From the NCBI RefSeq assembly GCF_006346325.1, contig NZ_VDYR01000001.1, positions 2,257,501-2,321,500 of the forward strand: a DNA stretch of 64,000 bases. The letters run 5' to 3'. This stretch comes from Sphingomonas japonica (GTDB lineage Bacteria; Pseudomonadota; Alphaproteobacteria; Sphingomonadales; Sphingomonadaceae). Shown here one piece after another: positions 39,656 through 51,312 of the stretch (positions within the stretch are counted from its first letter, which is position 1; each line of letters starts with the position of its first letter). The notes beneath the pieces are model-generated. The model was given only the letters and a program-made list of their open reading frames with translations, was not told the origin of the DNA and did not search any database. The translations under genes were made by a program, and so were the position numbers.

Positions 39656-40423
39656 CTATAGCTTGCGCCAGATCGCCCCTGCCGCCCAGCCGAAACCGAC
39701 CGACAGCAACACCGCGACCAGCCCGTACAGGATCGAGTGACGATCGGCCGCGCGCGCCACGAATCGCTCGAACCCCGACTTTCGGATGTCGATCTCGCGC
39801 ACCGCCGCGGCGAGGACGCGCCCGTCGCGGATCAGGAAGGTCTCCGCGGTGAACCGGCCGACCGGTACGCGCGCGGGAATGTCGATGCGCGCGCGGTACA
39901 GCACGTCGTCGGTGATCTCGACCGCACCCGGCGCCTCGACATAGAGGCTGCGCGAGCGATTGCGCTCGACCAGCCCTGCGGCGAAGCGCGCCTCGACATC
40001 GCTGGTGGTGCCGCTGGCGGGCGACAATTGCAGGCTGGCGAGCCCGAGTTCGTAGATCGCGCGGGTGCGTTCATCCACGATGTCATCGATCGGCCGCGAC
40101 GAAGCGATGGCATAGAAGGACGGCGCCGAGCGATAGCGCATGCGATCGGCATTGACCCAGATGCCGGCGACCTTCTCCTTCTCGCGCACCGTCACCGATT
40201 GCGTCGGTCCCTTGACCACGACGACGATGTCGGCCGGATCCTCGCCCGACGGCACGCGCCCGCCGGGATAGAGGATCGCGCCGAACAGCAGCAGTTCGGC
40301 GCCGGTGAAGCTGTAGATGATCTCGATATCGCGCTGCGATACGTCGGGTACCAGCACCGGCTTGGCAGCTCCGATCAGCAGCAGCGGCGTAAGCAGCAGC
40401 AGCGCGATCCGCCGCAGCATCAC
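39656..40423 (-). CDS. TIGR02186 family membrane-anchored protein
   Basis: 255 residues. A signal or anchor at the start (RRIALLLLTPLLLIGAA), a large extracytoplasmic beta-rich domain (DIEIIYSFTGAELLLFGAIL, DIVVVVKGPTQSVTVREKEKV, GIWVNADRMRYRSAPSFYA) and one C-terminal helix (SILYGLVAVLLSVGFGWAAG). This matches the TIGR02186 family, which nearly always sits beside a TauE/SafE transporter, as here (ATGA overlap). It probably assists that transporter from the periplasmic side. Confidence 0.87.
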   Translation of the reverse strand: MMLRRIALLLLTPLLLIGAAKPVLVPDVSQRDIEIIYSFTGAELLLFGAILYPGGRVPSGEDPADIVVVVKGPTQSVTVREKEKVAGIWVNADRMRYRSAPSFYAIASSRPIDDIVDERTRAIYELGLASLQLSPASGTTSDVEARFAAGLVERNRSRSLYVEAPGAVEITDDVLYRARIDIPARVPVGRFTAETFLIRDGRVLAAAVREIDIRKSGFERFVARAADRHSILYGLVAVLLSVGFGWAAGAIWRKL

Positions 40424-41334
40424 GATGCGACCACGCTGAAGATTTCGTCGGGCCGCCAGGTCAGCCCCAGCACCATGCGGACGGCGACGCCAAGCACGAT
40501 CAGCGCGAGCGCCAGCCGCAGATATTCAGGCTTCACGCTCGCGGCAAAGCGCGTGCCGACCTGGGCCCCGGCTACCGACCCGATCAGCAACAGCACCGCC
40601 AGCACGATATCGACCGCCTTGGTCGTGGTCGCGTGCACCATCGTTGCCGCAGCGGTGACGAACAGGATCTGGAACAGCGAGGTGCCGACGACGACCTGCG
40701 CGCCCATGCCGAGCAGGTACAGCATCGCCGGAATCAGGATGAACCCGCCGCCGACGCCGAGCAGCATCGTCAGGATACCGGTGGCGATGCCGAGCAGCAG
40801 CGGCGCCAGCGGCGAGATGTAGAGCCCAGAGCGATAGAAGCGCCAGCGCAGCGGCAGCGCGGCGACCATCGGATGATGGCGGCGGCGCATCGCCTTGGGC
40901 GCGGAGCCGGATCGGACCGCACGTACCGCACCGAACGCTTCCTTGAGCATCAGGCTGCCGATCGAACCGAGCATCACCACATACAGGATCGCGATGACGG
41001 TATCGATCTGCCCGCTCGCCTCGAGCAGGTTGAACAGGAACGCGCCGACGAACGCGCCGACGATCCCGCCCGCGACGAGCACCCCGCCCATCTTCACGTC
41101 GACGCCGCCGCGCCGGAAATGCGCGAAGACTCCCGACACGCTGGCGCCGGTGACCTGGCTCGCCGCCGAGGCGGCCGCGACGGTCGGCGGGATGCCGTAG
41201 AAGATCAGCAAGGGCGTCGTCAGGAACCCGCCGCCGACGCCGAACATCCCCGACAGCAATCCCACGCCCGCGCCCAGCAGCACGATGACGAGCGCATTGA
41301 CCGACAGGTTGGCGATGGGGAGGTACAGGTCCAT
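40420..41334 (-). CDS. TauE/SafE family sulfite/anion exporter
   Basis: 304 residues with about eight membrane helices. The two Gly-rich half-repeats are GLLSGMFGVGGGFLTTPLLI and LLGVGGGFILIPAMLYLLG; ASQVTGASVSGVFAHFRRGGVD and VVGTSLFQILFVTAAATM are also characteristic. The family exports sulfite, sulfoacetate or related anions. It is coupled to the TIGR02186 gene, so the two probably work together. Substrate not determined. Confidence 0.9.
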   Translation of the reverse strand: MDLYLPIANLSVNALVIVLLGAGVGLLSGMFGVGGGFLTTPLLIFYGIPPTVAAASAASQVTGASVSGVFAHFRRGGVDVKMGGVLVAGGIVGAFVGAFLFNLLEASGQIDTVIAILYVVMLGSIGSLMLKEAFGAVRAVRSGSAPKAMRRRHHPMVAALPLRWRFYRSGLYISPLAPLLLGIATGILTMLLGVGGGFILIPAMLYLLGMGAQVVVGTSLFQILFVTAAATMVHATTTKAVDIVLAVLLLIGSVAGAQVGTRFAASVKPEYLRLALALIVLGVAVRMVLGLTWRPDEIFSVVAS

Positions 41335-41380
41335 TGCCGATGTGCGTTATCCTGTCCCGGCGCAGGGAAAAAGCCCGATG

Positions 41381-42397
41381 CTAGAAATCGGCGCCGAGCG
41401 ACAGCGCCAGCCCCGATCCGGGCGCCGCATTGCCGGCGATGCGCTGGCGCCAGTCAAGCCCGAGGCGCAGCGTGCGCCCGGCGACAGGGATCGCCGCGGC
41501 GACGCCCGGGCCGATGTCGATCCGTTCGGCCCCGCGCTGCGCCGCACCCCATGCCCCCAGCCCGGCGTCGATGCGGACGGCGCCGATCGCCGCGATCGGG
41601 CGGGTGATGCGCGCAGCGCCGTCGGCAAAGGGCTCGACCCGGTCTCGCGCGACCGCCCCCGCCTGCGCATAGGCCGCCAGCGTGAACCCGGCAGCGACCG
41701 GGACCGCATCGACTCCGCCGACGGCGAGCAAGGCCGGCCCGCCCCGCGCGCCGTCAAAGCCGAAGCGCTGTTCGGCGATGATCGCGACCGGCGCATCGAG
41801 GGGGCGCCATTCGACGCCGATCGCCGCCTCGCGACCGACACCGGCAAGCGGCGTAGCGACACGCGCAGCGATGGCGATGCGGTCCGCACGGTCGAGGCGA
41901 TAGCGCAGCCGGGCACCGGCTTGGCTGCCGCCCAAGCGAACCCCGGCGGCCTCGTCCCCCGAACGGGCGACGAACCAGGCGCTGCCGGTCAGGCGCGGCC
42001 GTCGCGGGGCTTCGATCAATCCAGGCAGCGATCGGATCGCGGGCGGCGCGCTGGCGAGACGATCGCGGCGCGGCAGCCGCTGCGGAACACCCTGATATTG
42101 CACCATCCCGAGCAGGGCGAACTGCACGAGCGCGTCTTCGCGTGCGCCGCGGGGGGCTGCAGGCAGGGCAGGGAACGGCGCAGCCCCGCCGGCGACGGTC
42201 CTGCCGGGAAATTCGTGTGCCCGAGGCAGCACCGCCGCGCCACTCGGTGCTGCGGCGCTACGGACGGGGATCGGCAGAATTTCGCGTATCGCCTCGGGCA
42301 ACGAACCGGTGACCGGCCAAAGCAACAGCACTCGCGCCGATATCCAGCCGCCGCCGACCAGGCCGAGGAAGCGCAAGGGGCGGCCACGAACGCTCAT
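41381..42397 (-). CDS. Beta-rich membrane-anchored protein partnered with a glycosyltransferase (NfrA C-terminal-like?)
   Basis: 338 residues from ATG 42397, overlapping the glycosyltransferase stop. A single N-terminal helix (FLGLVGGGWISARVLLLWP) is followed by a Pro/Ala-rich stretch to about residue 95 and then a series of amphipathic beta strands to the end (GSAWFVARSGDEAAGVRLGG, LRLGLDWRQRIAGNAAPG, LALSLGADF with terminal Phe). The pattern resembles the C-terminal barrel of phage N4 adsorption protein A, which pairs with an NfrB glycosyltransferase, but the TPR part is absent. Assignment tentative. Confidence 0.6.
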   Translation of the reverse strand: MSVRGRPLRFLGLVGGGWISARVLLLWPVTGSLPEAIREILPIPVRSAAAPSGAAVLPRAHEFPGRTVAGGAAPFPALPAAPRGAREDALVQFALLGMVQYQGVPQRLPRRDRLASAPPAIRSLPGLIEAPRRPRLTGSAWFVARSGDEAAGVRLGGSQAGARLRYRLDRADRIAIAARVATPLAGVGREAAIGVEWRPLDAPVAIIAEQRFGFDGARGGPALLAVGGVDAVPVAAGFTLAAYAQAGAVARDRVEPFADGAARITRPIAAIGAVRIDAGLGAWGAAQRGAERIDIGPGVAAAIPVAGRTLRLGLDWRQRIAGNAAPGSGLALSLGADF

Positions 42398-43797
42398 CCG
42401 GCGGGGTCGACGCCGGCGGGAAAATGGTGCGAGGTCTTGTCCCAGCGCAGCTCGCGCCCCCGCAGCGACGCGACATAGCGAAACACCGCGCGCCGCGCCG
42501 CGAGCAGCGTGATGGCGTTGCCGACGACCATGCGCGGGACCGACAGCAGCGCTTCGCCGCGGCCATAGAGCATCCCGACAAACGCCGCGCGCAGTGCGAG
42601 GCGCCACAGCAGCAGGCCGGCATTGGCGACGAGCAGCCACCAGAACCACGGCGCCAGCACGGTTCCCGGACGCCCGGCGAACCATCCAGCCCCCGCCGAG
42701 ACTGCCCACAGCACCAGCGAACAATAAGCGCTGGCGAGCAGGATCACCGCCAGAAGCGCGCGCCGGTCGCGCATCCGCATCCAGTGATCGGTCAGCTGGT
42801 GCGCCCGCCCCCACCCGATCCGGTCCCAGCCCGCCAGCGCGATGCCGGTCATCCACCGCGCCTTTTGCCGCACGGCGGCGTCGATCGTGGCGGGGAAATA
42901 GGCGCGGATCGCAACCGGGCGTCCGCCGGCAGCTTCGAGCACGCGTGCGAAGCGGCCGCGCCCACCCATCGCCGCGATCGTCAGGCCGAGCTCGTAATCC
43001 TCGGTCAGCGACGTCGCATCGAACGGATCGCCGCCCCGTGCCGCGGCGACGCGGTCCAGCATGTCGCGGCGGATCGCGCAGCCGGTGCCCGCGAGCGGCA
43101 ACCCTGCGCGCAACGCTTGGCGCACCAGCATCTGCTTGCCATGCGCCTCGGCGAATTCGTCGATATAGTGGCCCGAGACCAGCCGCGAGGTGCGATCGAC
43201 CAGCGGCAGCACCGGCAATTGCACGACATCGGCGCTGCCGAGCAACGCGTCGAATATCCGCAATTCCCCGGTATGGACGACATCCTCGGCATCGTGCAGC
43301 ACGACCGCATCGGTGCGCCTACCGTGCCGCGCATCATCGCGTGCAAGCGCGTGCCACAGCTGGTTGAGGCAATCGGCCTTGGTCGTGGGACCATCGCGGT
43401 GATGCACGACCAGCAGGACCCGCGGATCGCCCGCCGCGATCTGCGCGACGAGATCGATCGTCGCACGGTCATTGGGGTAGGCACCGACCAGGATGCGATA
43501 GTCGGGATGGTCGAGCCGGGCGAGCGCAGTGCGCAGCATGCCGCCGATCACTGCGGCTTCGTCCCAGGCCGGAACCAGCACCGCGAACCGGCGAAGCGGT
43601 GCTTGGGCTGTAAAATCCGCCAGGTCCGGGTCCGGCCTGCGCCGCCGACCGCGCAGCGCCGCACGCAGGAAATAGACGAGGTCGATCGCGAGATCGTCGA
43701 TCCCGCCGATCAGAAACCCGACCGCAGCGAACAGCGCCGCTTCATGCGCGACGATCTCCACCGCGGCGATGACGCCCCCCACGTCCGCCAATGCCAT
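42394..43797 (-). CDS. Membrane glycosyltransferase, GT2-like (NfrB-type)
   Basis: 467 residues. An N-terminal membrane helix, then a GT2-like domain with LVPAWDEAAVIGGMLRTAL, VVLHDAEDVVHTGELRIFD (Asp-rich metal site), TGCAIRRDMLDRVAAARGG, SLTEDYELGLTIAAMGGRG (ED catalytic pair) and QKARWMTGIALAGWDRIGW (QxxRW). Three or four helices follow. This is the synthase type that makes a surface polysaccharide, similar to NfrB. It is coupled to the beta-rich gene; the product is unknown. Confidence 0.87.
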   Translation of the reverse strand: MALADVGGVIAAVEIVAHEAALFAAVGFLIGGIDDLAIDLVYFLRAALRGRRRRPDPDLADFTAQAPLRRFAVLVPAWDEAAVIGGMLRTALARLDHPDYRILVGAYPNDRATIDLVAQIAAGDPRVLLVVHHRDGPTTKADCLNQLWHALARDDARHGRRTDAVVLHDAEDVVHTGELRIFDALLGSADVVQLPVLPLVDRTSRLVSGHYIDEFAEAHGKQMLVRQALRAGLPLAGTGCAIRRDMLDRVAAARGGDPFDATSLTEDYELGLTIAAMGGRGRFARVLEAAGGRPVAIRAYFPATIDAAVRQKARWMTGIALAGWDRIGWGRAHQLTDHWMRMRDRRALLAVILLASAYCSLVLWAVSAGAGWFAGRPGTVLAPWFWWLLVANAGLLLWRLALRAAFVGMLYGRGEALLSVPRMVVGNAITLLAARRAVFRYVASLRGRELRWDKTSHHFPAGVDPAG

Positions 43798-43870
43798 CCC
43801 CCCGATTCGCGCTGGCAGTATTCAGGCTCGTAGCGCATTGAGCAACCAGCCTTTCGATCGGGAGCCGATG

Positions 43871-44878
43871 ATGACCAGTCCGACCGCCAGCCGCCGCACG
43901 ATCCTCGCCGCGATCGCCGCGCTGCCGCTGGCCGGATGCGCGGCGCGCGCGGTGCACGGGACGGATGCGGGCGGGGTCGAACGGCTCGACCCTGCGCTCG
44001 ACCGCATCATTCCGCGCACGGCACATGTCGAGACGATCGCCACCGGCTATCGCTGGGCGGAGGGGCCGGTGTGGAACGCCCGCGACGGCAGCCTGCTGTT
44101 TTCCGACGTGCCGGCCAATGTCATCCACCGCTGGGTACCCGGCGAAGGCGCGCGGCCGTGGCTCGATCCGTCGGGGCTGGCCGGGCCGATCCCAGCCGAA
44201 ATCCGCGAGGCGGGGGCGAACGGGCTGGCGATCGATCGCGCCGGATCGCTGGTGATGGGCGACAGCGGCAGCCGCACCGTCGCGCGGCTCGACATGGCGA
44301 CGCGCGCCAAGACGGTGCTGGCCGACCGCTTCGAAGGAAAGCGCTTCAACAGCCCCAATGACGTGGCGCTGGCGCACGGCGGCGCGATCTATTTCACCGA
44401 TCCGCCCTATGGCCTGGCGGGCGGCGACGCGTCGCCGGTCAAGGAACTGGCGTTCAACGGGGTATACCGGCTGGCATCGGACGGCGCCGTCACCCTGATC
44501 GACGATGGCTTGAGCTTTCCCAACGGCATCGCGCTTTCGCCCGACGAGCGCACGCTGTACGTCTCGATCTCCGACCCCGAGCGCCCCGAACTGCTGGCCT
44601 ATCCGCTGGACGCAGCCGGACGGGCCGGGACCCCGCGGCGGCTGTTCGATTTCCGCGCAGGGGTGGCGGCGAAACAGCCCGGCCTGCCTGACGGAATGAC
44701 GGTCGATGCGCGCGGCACGTTGTTCGCGACCGGCCCCGGCGGCGTCCATGTCCTCACCCCCGACGGGCGCCTGCTGGGCCGCATCGCCACTGGCGTCGCG
44801 ATCGCCAATTGCGCCATCGGGGCGGGCTATCTCTATCTGGCGTCAAGCGACCGCATCGCCCGCATCGCCCTCGCCTGA
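43871..44878 (+). CDS. SMP-30/gluconolactonase family lipoprotein
   Basis: 335 residues from ATG 43871 (ATG 43868 is the alternative), with GGGAG upstream. The leader TASRRTILAAIAALPLAGC has twin arginines and a lipobox, so export by the Tat route as a lipoprotein is likely. Beta-propeller motifs: GYRWAEGPVWNARDGSLLFSDV, GANGLAIDRAGSLVMGDS, RFNSPNDVALAHGGAIYFTDPPYG, LSFPNGIALSPDERTLYVS and LPDGMTVDARGTLFATGPGG. It probably opens a sugar lactone in the periplasm. Its 3' end overlaps the convergent hisN by 36 bases. Confidence 0.87.
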   Translation: MTSPTASRRTILAAIAALPLAGCAARAVHGTDAGGVERLDPALDRIIPRTAHVETIATGYRWAEGPVWNARDGSLLFSDVPANVIHRWVPGEGARPWLDPSGLAGPIPAEIREAGANGLAIDRAGSLVMGDSGSRTVARLDMATRAKTVLADRFEGKRFNSPNDVALAHGGAIYFTDPPYGLAGGDASPVKELAFNGVYRLASDGAVTLIDDGLSFPNGIALSPDERTLYVSISDPERPELLAYPLDAAGRAGTPRRLFDFRAGVAAKQPGLPDGMTVDARGTLFATGPGGVHVLTPDGRLLGRIATGVAIANCAIGAGYLYLASSDRIARIALA

Positions 44879-45703
44879 ACCCCCGGCTGAATCATCGTGC
44901 GCGTGCGGCGACGCCATGCGCAGCGCGTCGAGCACGTCGTCGGTCCGCGCCGGATCGCCGATCGCCAGGACATGACCCTGGCTTGCCGAGGTCAGCGGAT
45001 CGCCGTTCCAGTCGCACATCCGGCCGCCCGCGCCTTCGACCACCGGCACCAATGCGGCGAAGTCGTAGAGCTGCAGCCCGCTTTCGCAGACGATGTCGAG
45101 ATGCCCGCTGGCGAGCAGCCCGTAATTGTAGCAGTCGCCGCCATAGACCGGCCCCTGCCGGACATTGCCGCCCGACGTCGCCGCGACCAACGCGAGGAAA
45201 TGCGGCACGTCGCCTTCGGCGAAGAGATGCGGGCTGGTGGTGGCGAGCGCGCCGCCGCCAAGCTGCGCACAGCTGCGGGTTCGCACCGCGGCGCCGTTGA
45301 ACAGCGTTTCGCGGCCCGCCACGCCGGTCCAGCGTTCGCGCGCGATCGGCTGGTCGATGATGCCGAGCACCGGCCAGCCATCCTCGACCAGTGCGATCAG
45401 CGTGCCGAAGATCGCGCGCCCCACCGTGAAGCTGCGCGTACCGTCGATCGGGTCAAGCACCCATTGCCGTCCGGTGACGCCGTCCTTGACCCCATATTCC
45501 TCGCCGACGATGCCGTCGCCCGAACGTTCGGCGTCGAGGATGCGCCGCATCGCCGCCTCCGCCTCGCGATCGGCTAGCGTGACCGGCGAACGGTCGTCCT
45601 TGAGCTCCATGCCGAAATTGCCGCGGAAATAGGGACGGATGACGGCTCCGGCCGCATCGGCGAGACGCTCGGCGAGCGCGATGTCGTGAGAGGAAACGGG
45701 CAT
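44843..45703 (-). CDS. hisN: Histidinol-phosphatase, inositol-monophosphatase type
   Basis: 286 residues from ATG 45703. The IMPase motifs are DGIVGEEYG (metal-binding Glu), WVLDPIDGTRSFTVGRAIFG (DPxDGT) and YDFAALVPVVEGAGGRMCDW. The TRSF and GRAIFGTLIAL wording fits HisN-type histidinol-phosphatases more than suhB. Enzymes of this branch complete histidine synthesis where hisB lacks the phosphatase. hisZ lies 10 kb away, consistent with scattered his genes. Confidence 0.82.
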   Translation of the reverse strand: MPVSSHDIALAERLADAAGAVIRPYFRGNFGMELKDDRSPVTLADREAEAAMRRILDAERSGDGIVGEEYGVKDGVTGRQWVLDPIDGTRSFTVGRAIFGTLIALVEDGWPVLGIIDQPIARERWTGVAGRETLFNGAAVRTRSCAQLGGGALATTSPHLFAEGDVPHFLALVAATSGGNVRQGPVYGGDCYNYGLLASGHLDIVCESGLQLYDFAALVPVVEGAGGRMCDWNGDPLTSASQGHVLAIGDPARTDDVLDALRMASPHAHDDSAGGSGEGDAGDAVA

Positions 45704-45820
45704 GGTCGGCGTTCTAGCGACTGTAACCAAGCGGCGATAGGCAGGGCATGCGGGACGGCAACGATCGCTCGCCCAGAAAAGACTTTCCTACACAGCATTG
45801 TTCCTGTTAGGTTATAAAAG

Positions 45821-46918
45821 ATGGATAAATCTCTCCCATACCGTATGTTTCGCTGCGCGCTCCTTGCCATCGGCCAGGTTTTTGCGGTGCTTGGCGTCGC
45901 TGCGTCGGTGGCGCTGTTCCCAGCCGCCGCGTCTGCGCAGGTGCGGACGCTGCCGGCCCAGCCGGCAACGATCGACGCCGCACGGGCGGGGATCGACGTC
46001 TATCTGGTCAACGAAGGCGGCGGCGACGCCGCGGCTGATGCGCCCGCAACGATCGAGGTGACGACGCTGGACGGCGTTCGATTGACCGTGGCGCAGCAGG
46101 ACGCGCCGCCCGCGACAATTGCGGCGGGGGCGTTCGTCAAGCTGCGCTACGCTGCGCAGGCGAGCGCCGCCGCACCGCTCGCAATGACCGCGCCGTCCGC
46201 GTCGGAGACGGTCGTCGCCGCGGCGCAAGGCAACGCGTCGGGCTTCCTCGATCGTTTCGAGCCCTATGCGCCGGTCTATGGCGTGTTCGGCGCTGGCGAT
46301 GCCGGGGCGAAGCTGCAGGTGAGCTTCGCGTTCCGGCCGTTCGACGACGCTGGCGCGCTGGACGGCCTGCGCTTTGCGTGGACGCAGACGATGTTCTGGG
46401 CGATCGACGAGCCCTCGGGGCCGTTCCGATCGACCAATTACGCGCCCGAGCTGTTTTACGTGCACAACCTGTCGGACACGCTGACGGTGTCGGGCGGCTA
46501 CCGCCACGATTCGAACGGGCGCGGCGACATCGGCTCGATCGACGCCAACCGGTTGTACGCGCAAATCGCCAAGCGCTGGGATTTGGGCAACGACTGGTCG
46601 GTCGTCGCCGCGCCGCGCGTCTGGGCCTATGTCGGCAAGCAGGGCGCGGCGCCCGATCTCGACCGCTATTGGGGGTTCACCGCGCTCCATCTGGGAATCG
46701 GGCAACGCGACGGCGTCCGCCTCGCAATCGATGCGCGTGGCAATCCCGGCACCGGCAGGGGGGCGGCCGAAGCCTATCTGTCCTATCCGCTGGCGCGGAT
46801 CGGCGGTGGGCTGGGCATCTACGCCTTCGGGCAGGGCTTTACCGGCTATGGCGAGGCGATCGACGACTATGCGCTCCAGCGCACGCACGCGCGCTTCGGT
46901 ATCGCGCTGACCCGATAA
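45821..46918 (+). CDS. pldA: Outer-membrane phospholipase A
   Basis: 365 residues. The signal peptide (about residues 13-38, ending AAASAQ) is followed by an N-terminal domain of ~100 residues and then a beta-barrel of OMPLA type. The catalytic segment is GGYRHDSNGRGD with His 229 and Ser 231 and the conserved Asn-Gly. FLDRFEPYAPVYGVFG at the barrel start and DLDRYWGFTALHLGIG later also fit. The enzyme hydrolyses phospholipids misplaced in the outer leaflet. The ~100-residue N-terminal extension is longer than in E. coli. The peroxiredoxin gene follows by 41 bases. Confidence 0.85.
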   Translation: MDKSLPYRMFRCALLAIGQVFAVLGVAASVALFPAAASAQVRTLPAQPATIDAARAGIDVYLVNEGGGDAAADAPATIEVTTLDGVRLTVAQQDAPPATIAAGAFVKLRYAAQASAAAPLAMTAPSASETVVAAAQGNASGFLDRFEPYAPVYGVFGAGDAGAKLQVSFAFRPFDDAGALDGLRFAWTQTMFWAIDEPSGPFRSTNYAPELFYVHNLSDTLTVSGGYRHDSNGRGDIGSIDANRLYAQIAKRWDLGNDWSVVAAPRVWAYVGKQGAAPDLDRYWGFTALHLGIGQRDGVRLAIDARGNPGTGRGAAEAYLSYPLARIGGGLGIYAFGQGFTGYGEAIDDYALQRTHARFGIALTR

Positions 46919-46959
46919 CGGCGATAAGGTGCCGATCACTGCCGTTGAGGAGATTTCCC

Positions 46960-47484
46960 ATGCGCCTATCGCTGTTGCTCGCCGCCCTTGCCCTGCCCTT
47001 TGCGGCGCCGGTCGGCGCGGCGCTGGCACCGGGAGCCAAGGCCCCCGATTTCCGCACCCAGGGCGCGCTGAACGGCAAGGTGTTCAACCTGACGCTGTCG
47101 GACCAGCTGACCAACGGGCCGGTCGTCCTGTACTTTTTCCCCGCGGCATTTACGCCGGGCTGCAATGCCGAAGCCAAGGCGTTCGCCGATGCGACTGCGC
47201 AGTTCAAGGCGGCGGGGGCGACGGTGATCGGCATGTCGGCCGATCCGGTCAACCGACTGGTCGCGTTCTCGACCGAACATTGCGCGGGCAAGTTCGCGGT
47301 CGCCAGCGCCGGGCCAAAGGTCGTGAGCGGCTATGACGTGGCGCTGGCCGGGCGCAAGATGACCAGCCGGACCAGCTATGTCATCGCCCGTGACGGCCGC
47401 ATCGTCTATGCACATGACGATCCCAGCCCCGCAGGACATATCACCGGCACGTTGGCGGCGGTGAAGAAGCTCGCCCGCAGCTGA
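46960..47484 (+). CDS. Exported peroxiredoxin
   Basis: 174 residues from ATG 46960 with GAGGAGA upstream. A signal peptide (MRLSLLLAALALPFAAPVGA) directs it to the periplasm. The AhpC/BCP core has VVLYFFPAAFTPGCNAEA, where the peroxidatic Cys is at the expected place in FTPGC; the resolving Cys five residues later seen in BCP is a Lys, and the only other Cys is in STEHCAGKF. It reduces peroxides. It ends at a clear bidirectional terminator. Confidence 0.9.
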   Translation: MRLSLLLAALALPFAAPVGAALAPGAKAPDFRTQGALNGKVFNLTLSDQLTNGPVVLYFFPAAFTPGCNAEAKAFADATAQFKAAGATVIGMSADPVNRLVAFSTEHCAGKFAVASAGPKVVSGYDVALAGRKMTSRTSYVIARDGRIVYAHDDPSPAGHITGTLAAVKKLARS

Positions 47485-47490
47485 AACGAA

Positions 47491-47520
47491 AAGGGCGACC
47501 GGATCGCTCCGGCCGCCCTT
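47491..47520. terminator. Bidirectional terminator between peroxiredoxin and DUF4168 genes
   Basis: AAGGGCGACCGG pairs with CCGGCCGCCCTT around a 6-base loop (one mismatch), starting six bases after the peroxiredoxin stop. Flanking A-rich and T-poor bases make it better in the minus direction (TTTTCGTTT follows) than in the plus. It separates the two convergent genes. Confidence 0.75.
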
Positions 47521-47539
47521 CGTCATCGAGGGTAGGCGA

Positions 47540-47980
47540 TCAGTTGGTTGGCGCTGGCGTCGTCGACACGCCCGCCTCCGCCTGGATCGCCGCCTGCACC
47601 TTGCCCTGCAGCGTGGTGTCAGTCTGCGCCGTCTGGGCGATCGCATTGAACTTGGCCGGTTCGAGACCCTGTTCCTGGACCTTTGCCGCCATCTGCGTCT
47701 GCTTCTGCTCGGCGGGGATCGTCGTATCCTTCTGGATCGCATCGAGCGCGACCACCGCCTTGGCGAACTGCGTCACTTCGGCATCGGTGATGCTGGCCGC
47801 CGAGACGGCCGGAGCGGCCGTGGTCGGGGCAGCGGTTGTCGGAGCCGCGTTGGAGGGGGCGCCGGTCGTCGGCGGAGTCGTCTGCTGCATATTCGGGCTG
47901 GGTGTCGTGGTCTGCGCCAGTGCGGGCGCAGAGATGGTGACAAGTCCAGCAGCGATCAGCGATCGGGTGAGCGTCTTCAT
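47540..47980 (-). CDS. DUF4168 family exported protein
   Basis: 146 residues from ATG 47980 with GGAGAT upstream. A signal peptide (MKTLTRSLIAAGLVTISAPALAQ), a Thr/Pro/Ala-rich linker (PTTAAPTTAAPAV) and a helical domain (ITDAEVTQFAKAVVALDAIQKD...GLEPAKFNAIAQTAQTD) matching DUF4168. The function is unknown; relatives are envelope proteins in alphaproteobacteria and cyanobacteria. The 254-base gap to ppc holds the divergent promoters, but I cannot place hexamers with confidence. Confidence 0.85.
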   Translation of the reverse strand: MKTLTRSLIAAGLVTISAPALAQTTTPSPNMQQTTPPTTGAPSNAAPTTAAPTTAAPAVSAASITDAEVTQFAKAVVALDAIQKDTTIPAEQKQTQMAAKVQEQGLEPAKFNAIAQTAQTDTTLQGKVQAAIQAEAGVSTTPAPTN

Positions 47981-48234
47981 CTCGAAATCTCCGTGATCCG
48001 TGCAAACAAATCGGGTTGCACCGATACCTATCATGGTTGCCAAGTTCATTTTCAACGCATACGCGGTCGGCAGTTGCTTAGACGGGTCCGGTTGTCGCTC
48101 CAGATATAGCCTGGATGGCCGGCCAGATACCACGCACTACTATTCTATGCTGGATTCGAGCCGCGGCAACTCGCAGCGGGCCATCGGATGCGACAGGCTT
48201 GACCCCGACTGGTGCCGCAGTGCAGCAAGGCGGC

Positions 48235-50906
<2,672 letters not shown>

Positions 50907-50910
<4 letters not shown>

Positions 50911-51302
50911 TCAGCCAGAAACGGCACCGCCACTTCCCTTGGCACGCGGATCAGCTTGCCCGATGCGCGTTCGACGATCGCCCAGGTGGTCTTCGCCTCG
51001 ACCTTCACCCGGCCATCGGCACCGGTGAAGCGCATGTGGCGGTCGAAGCGTGCACCGCGCGGCGCTTCGGGCACCCAGGTCTCGGCAGTGACGCGCTCGC
51101 CCGCCGCGACATTGCCACGATAATCGATCTCGTGCCGGGTGACGACCCACACATAGGCATCGACATGGGCGGGATCGGCGACTGCCGCCCAATGCGCGAC
51201 CGCGACGTCCTGGATCCAGCGCACCCAGACGGCATTGTTGACGTGGCCGAGCTCGTCGATGTCGGCGGGGGTTGCAGTGATCGTCCGGGTGAAGCGCGGC
51301 AT
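50907..51302 (-). CDS. 4-hydroxybenzoyl-CoA-type acyl-CoA thioesterase
   Basis: 131 residues from ATG 51302. The hotdog start PADIDELGHVNNAVWVRWIQD has the catalytic Asp/His/Asn arrangement of the 4HBT group. RHEIDYRGNVAAGERVTAETWV and the downstream strands also fit. It hydrolyses an acyl-CoA of unknown structure. It ends four bases into ppc and starts 11 bases after the SMP-30 gene, so it may be cotranscribed with the sugar-acid pair. Confidence 0.88.
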
Positions 51303-51312
51303 GCGCTCGCGG

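Noticed and set aside
47981..48234. Possible small gene or RNA in the 254-base gap between the DUF4168 gene and ppc
   Set aside because: Open frames there are only extensions of the two flanking genes without ribosome-binding sites, and no convincing structure was found; the gap most likely holds divergent promoters.
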